A stretch of DNA of 64,000 nucleotides from Tengunoibacter tsumagoiensis (GCF_003967535.1 NZ_BIFR01000002.1:2232001-2296000); one strand, 5' to 3'. Shown: positions 35,718 to 45,235, counted from the stretch's first letter. The notes: a model not told the origin generated them from the sequence alone. Made by a program: numbers and translations.

Positions 35718-37292
35718 ATGGATTCACAATTTTCGTTCAGTGCTCAAGCACGAGGAAGTGCCCTTTTCCACTATTGGGAGACCTGCGTAGGAGCTGGACG
35801 GGCCAATGAGGGACTTCGCGCTAATTGGCTGGAACAGCTCCAATTAGCAACGCAGGAATGTGGCTTCCGTTATATCCGCTTTCATGGTCTTTTCCACGAC
35901 GATATGTTCGTTCTAAGCAAAAGAGAGAACCACTATCACTATAATTGGCAGTATATCGATGAACTCTTTGATCGCCTGCTAAAGATTGGTATTCGCCCAA
36001 TTGTAGAATTTGCCTTTATGCCCACAGCTCTTGCATCGGGGGAGCAAACGATCTTCTGGTGGAAAGGCAATGTGACGCCACCTGCCGATTACAACCAATG
36101 GGCACAGTTAATCCAACAAGTGACTGAACACTGGATTACCCGCTATGGCCTCGATGAGGTACGCAACTGGTATTTTGAAGTCTGGAATGAGCCCAATCTC
36201 AGTGTCTTCTGGTCTGGTACACAGGCAGAATATTTTGAGCTCTATCGCGTTACAGCTACTATCCTCAAAGGCATTGATGCCCGGTTACGTGTTGGTGGAC
36301 CAGCAACAAGCAATTATCTTCCCAAGGGAGATACTATCTCACGACCAGCCGGGAAATATGGAAAATACACTGAGCTCGAGCTGCGCAATGATACTGTGGA
36401 GTGGGAAGCCGTCTGGATTAAAGATTTCCTTACCTTCTGCGAAGAGCATGAGTTGCCTGTAGATTTCGTCTCAACCCATCCTTATCCAACTGATCTTGCT
36501 ATCGATCTCGCCGGTGAGGCACAAGCCTTTACCCGCAACAATAGCGCAACTGTTCGTGATCTCACTCATATCAACAAGATCGTTCGTGAAAGTGCTTATC
36601 CAACGGCTGAAATTCATCTGACCGAATGGAACTCCAGTCCCTCTCCACGCGACTTTGCACATGACTATCTTCCTGCCGCTGCTTTTGTTGCCCGGGCTAA
36701 CATCGAGGCGTCTGGATTGGTGACCTCACTCTCTTACTGGACCTTCACGGACGTCTTTGAAGAGAATGGTGGTGGCCACTCGATCTTTCATGGCGGCTTT
36801 GGCATGATTAATTTTCAAGGGATCGTCAAACCAACTTTTCATGCTTACCGCTTTCTCCATTTATTGGGCGATGAAGAGCTCTACCGCGGCGAGGGAGGGA
36901 TCTTTACACGCCATTCGCAGAACAATGCGATCAGTGGCTTGCTTTATCATTATCCTACCGAACTTACAACCGCTATCCCTACGGCTGAAACTCCAGCAGA
37001 TGCCGAAAGGATTCTGCGGATCGGTTGTACCAGGACGGTTCATCTGGAGCTCACTGATCTGATGCCAGGAACCCCATTTCTTATCGAAATTGTTGATGAA
37101 CATCATGGCTTTGCCTACCATATATGGCAAGAGTTGGGCTGCCCAGAACATCCTACACGTGAACAGATTGCAGAGCTGAAAGCTGGGGCATGGAATACAA
37201 AAAAGATATATGTCAGTGCCGATGAACAGGGAAATCTCTCCCTCGATCTGTCCCTGGAACCGTGGAGCCTGGCCTCCATTCGTACTTATTAA
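35718..37292 (+). CDS. Glycoside hydrolase family 39, beta-xylosidase-like
   Basis: A 524-residue retaining glycosidase. The GH39 acid/base E158 is in YFEVWNEPN and the nucleophile E303 in HLTEWNSSPS; the (beta/alpha)8 barrel spans about 20-380 and a C-terminal beta domain follows. GH39 enzymes are mostly beta-xylosidases, alpha-L-iduronidases or beta-glucosidases/galactosidases. No signal peptide. It follows the LacI gene by 44 bases and is only 23 bases from the next gene, so it is in an operon. Intracellular cleavage of an imported xylo- or related oligosaccharide is the best guess. Confidence 0.88.
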   Translation: MDSQFSFSAQARGSALFHYWETCVGAGRANEGLRANWLEQLQLATQECGFRYIRFHGLFHDDMFVLSKRENHYHYNWQYIDELFDRLLKIGIRPIVEFAFMPTALASGEQTIFWWKGNVTPPADYNQWAQLIQQVTEHWITRYGLDEVRNWYFEVWNEPNLSVFWSGTQAEYFELYRVTATILKGIDARLRVGGPATSNYLPKGDTISRPAGKYGKYTELELRNDTVEWEAVWIKDFLTFCEEHELPVDFVSTHPYPTDLAIDLAGEAQAFTRNNSATVRDLTHINKIVRESAYPTAEIHLTEWNSSPSPRDFAHDYLPAAAFVARANIEASGLVTSLSYWTFTDVFEENGGGHSIFHGGFGMINFQGIVKPTFHAYRFLHLLGDEELYRGEGGIFTRHSQNNAISGLLYHYPTELTTAIPTAETPADAERILRIGCTRTVHLELTDLMPGTPFLIEIVDEHHGFAYHIWQELGCPEHPTREQIAELKAGAWNTKKIYVSADEQGNLSLDLSLEPWSLASIRTY

Positions 37293-37315
37293 TACATATA
37301 GATTGGATAACAGAA

Positions 37316-39760
37316 ATGATCCGGCCTTTTACTATTTATATACTACAAATGGCCCATACAGATATCGGCTATACCCATCCACAAGAGCTCATTGAACACA
37401 TGTACCTGGATTTCTACGACCGTGTGCTTGAGCTCTGCCGACAAACAGCAACTGCACCCATCGATCAACGCTTTAAATGGACCTGTGAAACCTTCTGGCA
37501 GGTCCATCATTATCTCACTCAGCGTCCGGAACGAGAAGAAGAATTTCTCCACTATGTGCGGGCTGGACAGATTGAGATCACCGCTACCTATCTACATTTC
37601 ACAGATATGATCGATTCAGACGCCTATCGGCGCAGCGTAGAAATAGCGGTCAACTATTGCCGCCAGCATGATATTCCTCTGAAAAGTGCCATCCATAGTG
37701 ATATCAATGGCTGGCCCTGGTCAACCGCTGATATCCTTCATGAGTTCTCAATCCCCTATTTTTGTAGCCATGTCCATCTCGATAGCGCCACAGATCCCCT
37801 GGGCAAACGCGGAAGCATCCACTATTCATGGAAAAAACTCTATCGTGAAGGTGAACTTGCCTCGGATGCGCCCATTCGTGTGCCGCAGATGTTCTGGTGG
37901 CAAGGACCAGCTAAAGGACGGGTCCTGCACTGGTTGAATGAACACTATCATTTAGGCAATGTTCTGGGGCTCTCAGGTACACAAGACTTTTCCCTGGACA
38001 AAAGTAGTACGTTCACAGAAGCTGATCAGACCACGGTGCAAGAGCTCTATGAAGTAGCGAAAAGAGAAGTACCACTCTACATTGAGTACCTTCGCGCTTC
38101 TGGCTATGCTCATACCAGTCTGCTTCTGAGCACTGGAGGCTTTTTTGTAGATAATTCGCCACCAGATAGCCGCTGGTGCCAGATCATTGAGATCTGGAAT
38201 CAAGAACATGAAGAGATTAAGCTGCGTACCGCTACTATAAGTGAATGGTTTGAGGACTTCCAAAGGAGTGTGCCAGAAACTGCGCAACAGAGCTATCCAA
38301 CATATGCAACTGCATGGCCCGATTACTGGGCACACGGTCTCGGTTCTGAAACGGCCTCCGTTGCTCTTGCGCGTCGAACTCAGAGACGGCGCCGCGATGT
38401 ATTGAACCTGATCGCACACAGTCAGTCCAGCGAAGCGCAAAAGCTCTCGCAGATCGCTCTGGAGCAAGAACGGCTCTCACTTGAACATACATTCGGGGCC
38501 TGGTCGAGTCTGGCACGCCCGGGCTCGCAACTGAATGCCTTCCAACAGGCAGCTAAAGCCTTGATGTTCTACCGGGCAGACCTCTACCTCAATGAAGCAG
38601 CGACCGCAGCGCTTCGTCATTGGATTCCCCAAAAGGCTCAGAACCTCCACGTCAGCTCGCTATCAGCAGGAACAGGCTTCCATACAGTTCATTTTGCAGT
38701 CGAGGACCTGAAACTTGATCCACAGCAACAGGTACTGACAGACAAGCAGGGAGAACACTATCCCTTCCAGGTCACTGCAACAAATCCAGCACAGTATGTA
38801 GCAGTCCTGCCCTTAAACCAGGAGACAACACACCATGCCTTTGCGCTTACCGCAGCCGAAGTACAAGCCATAACGCCTGGAGCAACCACCACAGCGCTTC
38901 AATTAGAGACAGCACACTGGAAACTTCAGATAGATCCTGCACAAGGTCGGCTGGTGAGCATGCAAGAGGGAAGAAGCAGACGAGAATGGGTCAATCCAGA
39001 TCATCAATATGGCTTTGGTCAACTGGTTCATGAGCAGGTTATTCATCCATGGGGGCGTAAAGCCGTCAGCAATCAGGCACGCTTGCTGGCATTAAATGTC
39101 GCGGGCGAACAACTCAGGCGGGAGATGCCACAAGAGCCGATCTTCAAGCATACCTCTCCGAGAGAGTTTCAGACTGTGACGAGGCTCGGGCAGCCAGTCT
39201 TTGATGAAATACAGCTGACAAGCAAAGATCCTGTCTTTGGAACAGTCCAGATGAACTGGCGTCTCTATCATGCTCTGCCTATGGTCGAATATCAGCTCCA
39301 ATGGGACAAACCATGGAGCGATCTTCCTGAGGCGGCCTATATCGCATTTCCTTTTGCTCTGGCTCAAGGAACAGTAGATTTTGAAACAGGTGGCGGCTTC
39401 TTCCGTCCGGGCAACCACCAAGTTGGTGGACAATTGCCCGGCACATGTTCAGCCTACTATACCCTTCAACGGGCGGCTCATATACAAGCGGAAGAGAGCG
39501 CAGAGTTACTCTGGCTTCCACTCGATGCACCCCTTGTTATGCCTGATGATATTCATTTTAATCATTGGGAGACTGAACCCTGGCAGTGGAATGGCTTTCT
39601 CGCCTCTATGCCTGTCAACCACTACTGGCATACCAATTTCGCTCCCAGTCAAAGAGGACCGATTCAGTTACGCTATCGCTTCCTGAATCCAACTCTTTTC
39701 ACCGACAGAGAGCAAGCGATCAGTGCTGCCTTACCAGTAGAGGCATTGGGCTGGCGGTAG
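37316..39760 (+). CDS. DUF5054 protein related to GH38 alpha-mannosidases
   Basis: An 814-residue protein. The N-terminal motif MAHTDIGYTHP resembles the zinc-binding HxD motif at the start of GH38 alpha-mannosidases, and further GH38-like elements follow: IHSDINGWPW with a possible zinc/nucleophile Asp and the FCSHVHLDSA segment. The rest is a helical domain and beta-sandwich repeats as in GH38 (about 400-814), including a GGGFFRPGNHQVGGQ stretch. DUF5054 proteins are annotated as glycosidases, but activity has rarely been tested. The start at ATG 37316 avoids overlap with GH39; a GTG at 37262 is open but would overlap it. Part of the LacI-GH39 operon. Confidence 0.75.
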   Translation: MIRPFTIYILQMAHTDIGYTHPQELIEHMYLDFYDRVLELCRQTATAPIDQRFKWTCETFWQVHHYLTQRPEREEEFLHYVRAGQIEITATYLHFTDMIDSDAYRRSVEIAVNYCRQHDIPLKSAIHSDINGWPWSTADILHEFSIPYFCSHVHLDSATDPLGKRGSIHYSWKKLYREGELASDAPIRVPQMFWWQGPAKGRVLHWLNEHYHLGNVLGLSGTQDFSLDKSSTFTEADQTTVQELYEVAKREVPLYIEYLRASGYAHTSLLLSTGGFFVDNSPPDSRWCQIIEIWNQEHEEIKLRTATISEWFEDFQRSVPETAQQSYPTYATAWPDYWAHGLGSETASVALARRTQRRRRDVLNLIAHSQSSEAQKLSQIALEQERLSLEHTFGAWSSLARPGSQLNAFQQAAKALMFYRADLYLNEAATAALRHWIPQKAQNLHVSSLSAGTGFHTVHFAVEDLKLDPQQQVLTDKQGEHYPFQVTATNPAQYVAVLPLNQETTHHAFALTAAEVQAITPGATTTALQLETAHWKLQIDPAQGRLVSMQEGRSRREWVNPDHQYGFGQLVHEQVIHPWGRKAVSNQARLLALNVAGEQLRREMPQEPIFKHTSPREFQTVTRLGQPVFDEIQLTSKDPVFGTVQMNWRLYHALPMVEYQLQWDKPWSDLPEAAYIAFPFALAQGTVDFETGGGFFRPGNHQVGGQLPGTCSAYYTLQRAAHIQAEESAELLWLPLDAPLVMPDDIHFNHWETEPWQWNGFLASMPVNHYWHTNFAPSQRGPIQLRYRFLNPTLFTDREQAISAALPVEALGWR

Positions 39761-39792
39761 AACCGTTTGTCCTCTCGAAAGAAAGAGACTAT

Positions 39793-39866
39793 CTGGAATG
39801 GGGCTCGACCACAAAAACACCGCCCCATTCCAGGTATATTATGCCTCCCCATTCCAGGCATATTAT
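39793..39866. repeat. Inverted and direct repeat cluster (CCCCATTCCAGG)
   Basis: CTGGAATGGGGC (39793-39804) pairs perfectly with GCCCCATTCCAG (39822-39833), and the right arm is duplicated: the 20-base units at 39823-39842 and 39847-39866 differ at one base. It follows the DUF5054 stop and precedes the MocA gene by about 145 bases. May be an attenuating hairpin, terminator relic or protein-binding site. Confidence 0.6.
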
Positions 39867-40009
39867 AAAGAACAACAAGATCGAAACGACACGCAAAACC
39901 TTCATAACCTTGCAGGTAAGCTGTGATATCGGTACACTTACATATAGAGTTATTTGGTCTAGTCCAATTGCTACAGTATTCATAACTTCAATTGAAAAGA
40001 GGACATATT

Positions 40010-41050
40010 ATGGCTTTACGTCTGGTGCAAGTTGGTCTGGGAGGGATTGGAGGACATTGGTTTAGAACGGTATTAACCAATAATCCTGCTGTCGAATTAG
40101 TTGGATGGGTCGAGATTATAGAAGAGGTCCTGGCAAATGCAATTGAGCAGTGGGGACTGCCAGCCGAAAAATGTTTCACTTCTCTGGATGAAGCACTAAA
40201 GCAATGCGAGCCCGATGCTGTGCTCATCACGGCCAGTCTGGCTGGTCATGTCTCCAGTGCCCGAACAGCTCTACTGGCGGGCAAACATGTTTTAATGGAG
40301 AAACCATTTGCACCCAGTATTGCTGAAGCCAAAGAGCTGGTTGAATTAGCCGAGCGACAACAGCGCATTTTGATGATCAGCCAGAATTATCGTTTCTCTC
40401 CACGTGTTCAAGTGGCCAAACATTTATTAGAACAGAAAATAGTAGGAGAAGTTGGCACCGTTTATATCGATTTTCGCTTTTATGCCAATGCTATTAATGA
40501 CCCCAATCATCGACATTACCAGATCTGGCAACCCTTATTGGCTGACATGGCAATCCACCATTTTGACTTAATGCGTTATGTGTTAGGTCAGGAACCACAA
40601 ACGATCTCCTGCGTTACATGGAATCCCATTGGGAGCCATTTTAAAGATGCCCCATCAGCCTCTGCAACCATTACATTCGAGCGTGGTACAGTGGTAAGCT
40701 ATCGAGGAAGTTGGGTAAGCCAGGCCCGCACCACAGCCTGGACCGGTGAATGGCAAATGGACTGCGATCAGGGAGAGATTTTTTGGAGCGATCGTAGTGA
40801 AAGTCCTTCTCAGGACGTATATCTTCAAGTACAACCTATCTGGCAACCTCGTACAGATGTTGAAATACCTGAGTTTGATCTACCGAAAGATTTTCATGGC
40901 AGTTTATCCGCTTTTATACAGGCCATTCAAAGCGGCAAACAACCTTCCTCTGCCGGTAGCGATAACATCAAAAGCCTCGCCTTAACATTTGCTGCCATTG
41001 CTTCCGCATCCGCTCATGGCGCTCCAATTACCATCAGTAGTCTACTTTAA
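40010..41050 (+). CDS. Gfo/Idh/MocA-family oxidoreductase
   Basis: A 346-residue NAD(P)-dependent sugar oxidoreductase. Rossmann motif GLGGIGGHW near residues 9-17; the family EKPFA motif is seen as MEKPFAPS with the catalytic-type lysine; and the substrate-binding D/H pair in ADMAIHHFDLMRYV. The C-terminal alpha/beta domain completes the fold. Members oxidise or reduce inositol, glucose derivatives or amino sugars. The ATG at 40010 follows AGAGGA; a TTG at 39992 is the longer option. Probably the last step of the nearby sugar pathway, though separated from the glycosidases by about 250 bases with repeats. Confidence 0.9.
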   Translation: MALRLVQVGLGGIGGHWFRTVLTNNPAVELVGWVEIIEEVLANAIEQWGLPAEKCFTSLDEALKQCEPDAVLITASLAGHVSSARTALLAGKHVLMEKPFAPSIAEAKELVELAERQQRILMISQNYRFSPRVQVAKHLLEQKIVGEVGTVYIDFRFYANAINDPNHRHYQIWQPLLADMAIHHFDLMRYVLGQEPQTISCVTWNPIGSHFKDAPSASATITFERGTVVSYRGSWVSQARTTAWTGEWQMDCDQGEIFWSDRSESPSQDVYLQVQPIWQPRTDVEIPEFDLPKDFHGSLSAFIQAIQSGKQPSSAGSDNIKSLALTFAAIASASAHGAPITISSLL

Positions 41051-41262
41051 TATGTATTCTCATATATTTAGTACTATCATGCTTTACTGATTGCTAAGAA
41101 TTGGTGTTCCGGCTTATCTGATTTACACTATGAAATAGAGAATATGTTGCTATTCTTACTGAATCAGCACTCTATTCTCGTGTCAAAAACGAAGCATAAC
41201 AAGATACGCTTGAGCGGATACATATGTATGCTTCCATTTATAAGGTTAGGAAGGAACATAGT

Positions 41263-41496
41263 ATGTTTTCTCGATTGAAAAAAACGGCCACACTCAATAA
41301 AAAATCGATACAGGATTTAACAGATACGCAATTGATGCAGGTAGCTGGTGGTGGTACAACCAATATCAGCCATGTGGCTCATCAAGCCCACCAGGCTCAC
41401 CAGTCACATAAAAACCACAACATTAAGCACTATCACAAAGTGAGCCATCCAAGCAGTCCCAGTTCTCCAAGCAGCAAGAGTGTTCATCTCAGCTAA
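41263..41496 (+). CDS. Double-glycine leader peptide with His-rich core (putative RiPP/bacteriocin-like precursor)
   Basis: A 77-residue peptide. Residues 1-30 match the class II bacteriocin leader at every diagnostic position: L at -12, T at -11, Q at -8, L at -7, V at -4 and GG at -2/-1, in LTDTQLMQVAGG. The 47-residue core contains ten His, mostly every third residue (HVAHQAHQAHQSHKNH), then a Ser/Pro tail (HPSSPSSPSSK). It has no Cys, so it cannot form lanthionines or disulphides. Translation from ATG 41263 is favoured by AAGGAA six bases upstream; a longer frame from 41224 is less likely. A terminator follows at once. No C39-peptidase transporter or modifying enzyme is encoded in the window. 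Metal binding or secretion is possible but unproven. Confidence 0.7.
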   Translation: MFSRLKKTATLNKKSIQDLTDTQLMQVAGGGTTNISHVAHQAHQAHQSHKNHNIKHYHKVSHPSSPSSPSSKSVHLS

Positions 41497-41518
41497 ATAA
41501 GAGAGGTCAACATGGGGA

Positions 41519-41555
41519 GAAAGCGGGTGTTTCCCATCCGCTTTCATCTCTTTTT
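41519..41555 (+). terminator. Terminator of the GG-leader peptide gene
   Basis: Stem GAAAGCGGGTG / CATCCGCTTTC (41519-41529 with 41535-41545, one G-T pair), 5-base loop, then TCTCTTTTT. It lies 23 bases after the stop codon, so the peptide gene is likely transcribed alone. Confidence 0.75.
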
Positions 41556-41702
41556 GTATCCTACAGTATATTGAAAATATATTGGAGGTTACGGGCATGC
41601 TATAATCAAGCAGTTAGTACAACATTGAGGGTCTGATATGCTGGTTTCTCATGCAGCACAACTCATCGTATATATAGAGTGCGCATAGTAAAGGAAAGTC
41701 CT

Positions 41703-42179
41703 ATGAGTGATGAAAAAAATCTCCTGGAAAGCTTATTGCAACAGGAAGATGAGCTCCAATTCTCCAGTTTCTCGCATGAAACGGCCTGGCAATTGGGAGT
41801 TGCTCTGGTAGAAGCTGCGAAGCAGAAAAAAAAGGGAGTGACCGTCGATATCACGAGGAGTGGTCAACAATTGTTCCATTATGCGTTGCCCGGAACCGCT
41901 CCAGATAATGATGAGTGGATTAAACGGAAAAATAACATTGTCAATCGCTTTGGTCATAGCTCCTGGTACATTGGACAATCCCTCAAACAGGCGGGAAAAA
42001 CGCTTGAGGAGAAGTATTTAATCTCTACCGAGCATTTTGCACCCCATGGTGGTGCCTTTCCTCTGATTATCAAACAGGTTGGAGTGATTGGTACAATTAC
42101 CGTCTCTGGTCTCCCTCAGCAAGAGGATCATGAGCTCGTCACCAGCACAATTCGCACTTTTCTGAAACGTCAGCCATAA
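41703..42179 (+). CDS. UPF0303 / GlcG-HbpS-type heme-degrading-domain protein
   Basis: A 158-residue protein with the fold of the UPF0303/HbpS family: SHETAWQLGVALVEAAKQKK, then VTVDITRSGQQLFHYAL, IKRKNNIVNRFGHSSWYIG and HFAPHGGAFPLIIK ending VIGTITVSGLPQQEDHELV. Family members are linked to heme or cofactor binding, but function is poorly defined. ATG 41703 follows AAAGGAAAG; the frame from 41679 is longer without support. It ends convergent with the TIR-TPR gene with 37 bases between. Confidence 0.85.
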   Translation: MSDEKNLLESLLQQEDELQFSSFSHETAWQLGVALVEAAKQKKKGVTVDITRSGQQLFHYALPGTAPDNDEWIKRKNNIVNRFGHSSWYIGQSLKQAGKTLEEKYLISTEHFAPHGGAFPLIIKQVGVIGTITVSGLPQQEDHELVTSTIRTFLKRQP

Positions 42180-42216
42180 TTTCATCGACTCCAGCTTCAT
42201 CTCGTTAGAGGAGCGA

Positions 42217-44715
42217 TTACGCTCTAAACCACTTGAAGAGCTCGGTGATGAAATTTGTCGAACGATCGTCTAACAGCTTGTTCAGGACAAGGCTGTCTCT
42301 ATCCAATTCGCCCAGGACCTCTGCTCTTGTAAGGGCTTCCCTGGCTTCTTTATAGCGTTTTAACAAATAAAGCACTTTTGCCCTTACAACCCATACTTCA
42401 AAGGAACGAGGGTCAATGAGCAAGGCTTTATCAAGAGTATGAAGGGCCTCTGTATTCATCCTTCGTTCAAACAACAGCTTCCCTTTTACTAACAACCACT
42501 GAACTGTCCTGGGTTCAAGCGCAATAGCTTGCTCGATGGCTTCAAGAGCTTCGGGCTTGCGCTCTAAGCTATTCAAAAGAATACTGGCCAGATACCAGCA
42601 GGTCGCATCTTCTGTTTTCAGCGATTGGCTCTGTTTGACGGCCTCCAACGCTTGCTCATACTGCTCTAAGTGGAGCAGAACGAAGGCTTTCCGTTTCCAA
42701 TAATGGGCCGATAGAGCAGCAATTTTAAGAGCCTCATTATATGAGCGTAACGCTCCTTCCCAATCCTCCAGTTCTTCGAGTGCATAACCTTTATAGTACC
42801 AATACTCTGCATTGCCAGAAGTTAGAAATAGAGCCTGCTCAAACGCCTTCAGTGCCTCACGATGGCGCTCCAATTTTAGCAAGCTGCGACCTTTTTCATA
42901 CCAGTAATGAGCTACCTCTGGCTGCTTTATCAGTATTTTTTCATAGGCTTTCACTACCTCTTCCAGAGCATCGAGAGATTGTTGATTCTCATAGAGATCA
43001 AATAAGAGATGCGCCCTGGCCGCCAGATACTCAATAGTGTCTGGCTCAAGAAGAAGGCACTGCTCATACGCTTTTAAGGCCTGCTCGTTGCGCTCTAAAC
43101 GGCTCAAAGTAGCAGCTTTCTTACTCCAATAAAGGGCCTGCTTATTATCAAGCAGAAGCGCCTGTTCATAGGCTTCCAGGGCATCTTCATGGCGACCCAG
43201 GTGAGCTAATGCATCGCCTTTATTATTCCAGCGCACAGCCTCTTTGGGGCCCAATTTAATAGCTTCTTGATACGCGTCCAGCGCCTCTTTATAGCGCTGT
43301 AAAGTACACAGAACATTACCTTTCGCACCCCAATAGGCTGGATGAGCCTGCAAGGCTATTGCTCTTTCGTACGCTACCAGAGCCTCTTCATAACGCTCCA
43401 GATGAATCATCATCGTCCCTTTACTGCTCCAATAAGAGGCATCTTGTGGACTGAGCTCTATTGCTTTCTGGCATGCGAGAAGTGCATCCTCATAACGCTC
43501 TAGATCAGCTAAAAGGTGCCCTCTGGCGTTCCAATAAGCAGCCTCATGTGGATTCAGTGTGATGGCTTGTTCATAGGCAACGAGAGCCTCTTCATTGCGC
43601 TTAAGGTATGATAGCAAGATGCCTTTATCACTCCAATTAACTGAGAGAGCTGGCTCAAGGGAGAGAGCCTGTTCACGTGCGTGCAAAGCATCCTCATAAC
43701 GCTCTAAAATTCTTAAGGCATCGGCTCTGGCATCCCAAAAATCTGCATTGTCTGGATCGTTCTGGCAAGCGCTCTCAAGTTGAGGCAGTTGTTCCATACA
43801 GAGCTTTCTGGCCGCCTCGTCCCGTTGCAGATGCTGAAGAATATTGGCTTTAGCAATCAGATGGAGCACATTTGTTGGCTCAAGCAGGAGAGACCTTTCC
43901 GCAGCTTGCAGAGCCTCATCAAAACGGCGCAGAAAAAGGAGCACAATTCCTTTTTGATGCCAGGCTCGTGCTTGCTTAGGATCAATCTGTAGTGCTTCTT
44001 CATACGCATTTAATGCTGACTGATAGGCACCCTGCTGGTACCTTGCCTCCCCCTGGCTAAGCCAATAAGTGACCGATGGTGAAGAGTCAGTCCCCATGGA
44101 GACTGGAGCTGATTTTGCACTCTCTGTGAAGCCTGTACTTGCTTCACCTTTTTCTTTATGTGCTTCTGCACTCGAGTTCACTATTTTTGGAGATACATTC
44201 TTGTTATGTTGGGGTGAAGTATCTACAGGGCGATCGTTCATAGCGAGAGAACGTTTTCGATAGTCCTGAATAGCACGCTTTATCTGTTTGGTAACGACAA
44301 GCCAGGCCTCATCACGACTAAACCAATGTGGAGAGACGACGGCCTTGCCATCAGGTGGCGTTATCTGTAAATGTGTAAAGGGGCTCTTAGACCAGTGAAA
44401 AGATCTGAGATAGATGGGGATGACCAGTGCATCTCCAGCTGCACTTTTCTCCAGCGCCATTTTTGTCTCATACTGACAATATTCAGAGGCGATAAAATCT
44501 GAACTTAACATGAGAAAGATGATTTTTGCATCCGCAAAATTCTGCTCAATTGCATCAGACCAGTACGAGCCTGTGAGAATCTCTCGATCATACCAGATAG
44601 AGATATATTTCTCTTCTTTCAGCACGCTTAAGTGGTTTTTAAATTCATTAATATACTGTTCGTCAGCATGAGTATAAGAAATAAATGCGGGCAAAGGCTC
44701 AAATTGATCTGACAT
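42217..44715 (-). CDS. TIR-domain protein with about 17 TPRs
   Basis: An 832-residue protein. Residues 8-150 form a bacterial TIR domain: FISYTHADEQY at its start, WYDREILTGSYW around the BB loop, and the conserved Glu E83 in SEYCQYE, the position used for NAD cleavage by TIR NADases. A polar linker (about 150-210) leads to about 17 tandem tetratricopeptide repeats (about 215-800), with the pattern AYWxxKGxxLxxLxRYEEALxAYExAI. Ends in a short helical tail. Last gene of a tightly spaced minus-strand operon with a small membrane protein and a UPF0158 protein. TIR-TPR proteins occur in bacterial immune systems, so an NAD-depleting, stress- or phage-triggered role is plausible, not shown. Confidence 0.9.
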   Translation of the reverse strand: MSDQFEPLPAFISYTHADEQYINEFKNHLSVLKEEKYISIWYDREILTGSYWSDAIEQNFADAKIIFLMLSSDFIASEYCQYETKMALEKSAAGDALVIPIYLRSFHWSKSPFTHLQITPPDGKAVVSPHWFSRDEAWLVVTKQIKRAIQDYRKRSLAMNDRPVDTSPQHNKNVSPKIVNSSAEAHKEKGEASTGFTESAKSAPVSMGTDSSPSVTYWLSQGEARYQQGAYQSALNAYEEALQIDPKQARAWHQKGIVLLFLRRFDEALQAAERSLLLEPTNVLHLIAKANILQHLQRDEAARKLCMEQLPQLESACQNDPDNADFWDARADALRILERYEDALHAREQALSLEPALSVNWSDKGILLSYLKRNEEALVAYEQAITLNPHEAAYWNARGHLLADLERYEDALLACQKAIELSPQDASYWSSKGTMMIHLERYEEALVAYERAIALQAHPAYWGAKGNVLCTLQRYKEALDAYQEAIKLGPKEAVRWNNKGDALAHLGRHEDALEAYEQALLLDNKQALYWSKKAATLSRLERNEQALKAYEQCLLLEPDTIEYLAARAHLLFDLYENQQSLDALEEVVKAYEKILIKQPEVAHYWYEKGRSLLKLERHREALKAFEQALFLTSGNAEYWYYKGYALEELEDWEGALRSYNEALKIAALSAHYWKRKAFVLLHLEQYEQALEAVKQSQSLKTEDATCWYLASILLNSLERKPEALEAIEQAIALEPRTVQWLLVKGKLLFERRMNTEALHTLDKALLIDPRSFEVWVVRAKVLYLLKRYKEAREALTRAEVLGELDRDSLVLNKLLDDRSTNFITELFKWFRA

Positions 44716-44769
44716 AACTGCACCTCCAAATAATGTAGAGAGAGACCAGGCCTTTTACGTTACCGATGG

Positions 44770-45201
44770 TTAAGTACCCATGCGGAAAATGTGGAGAATG
44801 CTCTGATAAAAACTAGCCAGCACAGGCTGCGTCAGAAGAGCGAGCAACCAGCCCAATAACAAAGAGAATAGGCTCCATACCACCGTTCGGACCCGCTGCT
44901 TACGCTCTGCCGCTTGTACATGTTGATAAATAGTAGTATCGATCACCGTACGAAAGTACCTGTCATCTGCCATCCAATCTTTAATTTTCTCTAAATGATA
45001 GGCACTCTCCTCCAGACTACCTGTACTCTGCTGATATACTTTACGTTCCTCTGGCAGGCGTCTAGAGGGCAGCCCACCTCGCAACGTATCGTCATCAGAC
45101 CCTTTGAATTGCCTGATCTCTACTCCTATCTGGCTCTGGAGTTGCTCAATTGCATACGTTAATGCTTGCTCAAAAGCGGGTATGTTGGACTTTACCGGCA
45201 T
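44770..45201 (-). CDS. Small protein with C-terminal membrane anchor, in TIR operon
   Basis: A 143-residue protein of unknown family. Residues 1-100 are soluble and partly helical, with FEQALTYAIEQLQSQIGVEI and the SLEESAYHLEKIKDWMADD helix; a single hydrophobic segment (about 107-130) and a short tail follow, so it is probably tail-anchored with the bulk in the cytoplasm. It starts 34 bases after the UPF0158 gene and ends 54 bases before the TIR-TPR gene, with AAGG before its ATG. Its position suggests a partner, sensor or membrane effector of the TIR protein. Confidence 0.65.
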   Translation of the reverse strand: MPVKSNIPAFEQALTYAIEQLQSQIGVEIRQFKGSDDDTLRGGLPSRRLPEERKVYQQSTGSLEESAYHLEKIKDWMADDRYFRTVIDTTIYQHVQAAERKQRVRTVVWSLFSLLLGWLLALLTQPVLASFYQSILHIFRMGT

Positions 45202-45235
45202 GTAGCCTTATTCTCCTCTCTTTCCTGTAAGAGGC

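Noticed and set aside
42217..44100. Periodic roughly 102-base pattern in the TIR-TPR gene as a possible DNA repeat array or CRISPR
   Set aside because: The period is that of 34-residue TPRs; the DNA copies are diverged and lie within an open frame, with no conserved direct repeat and spacers.
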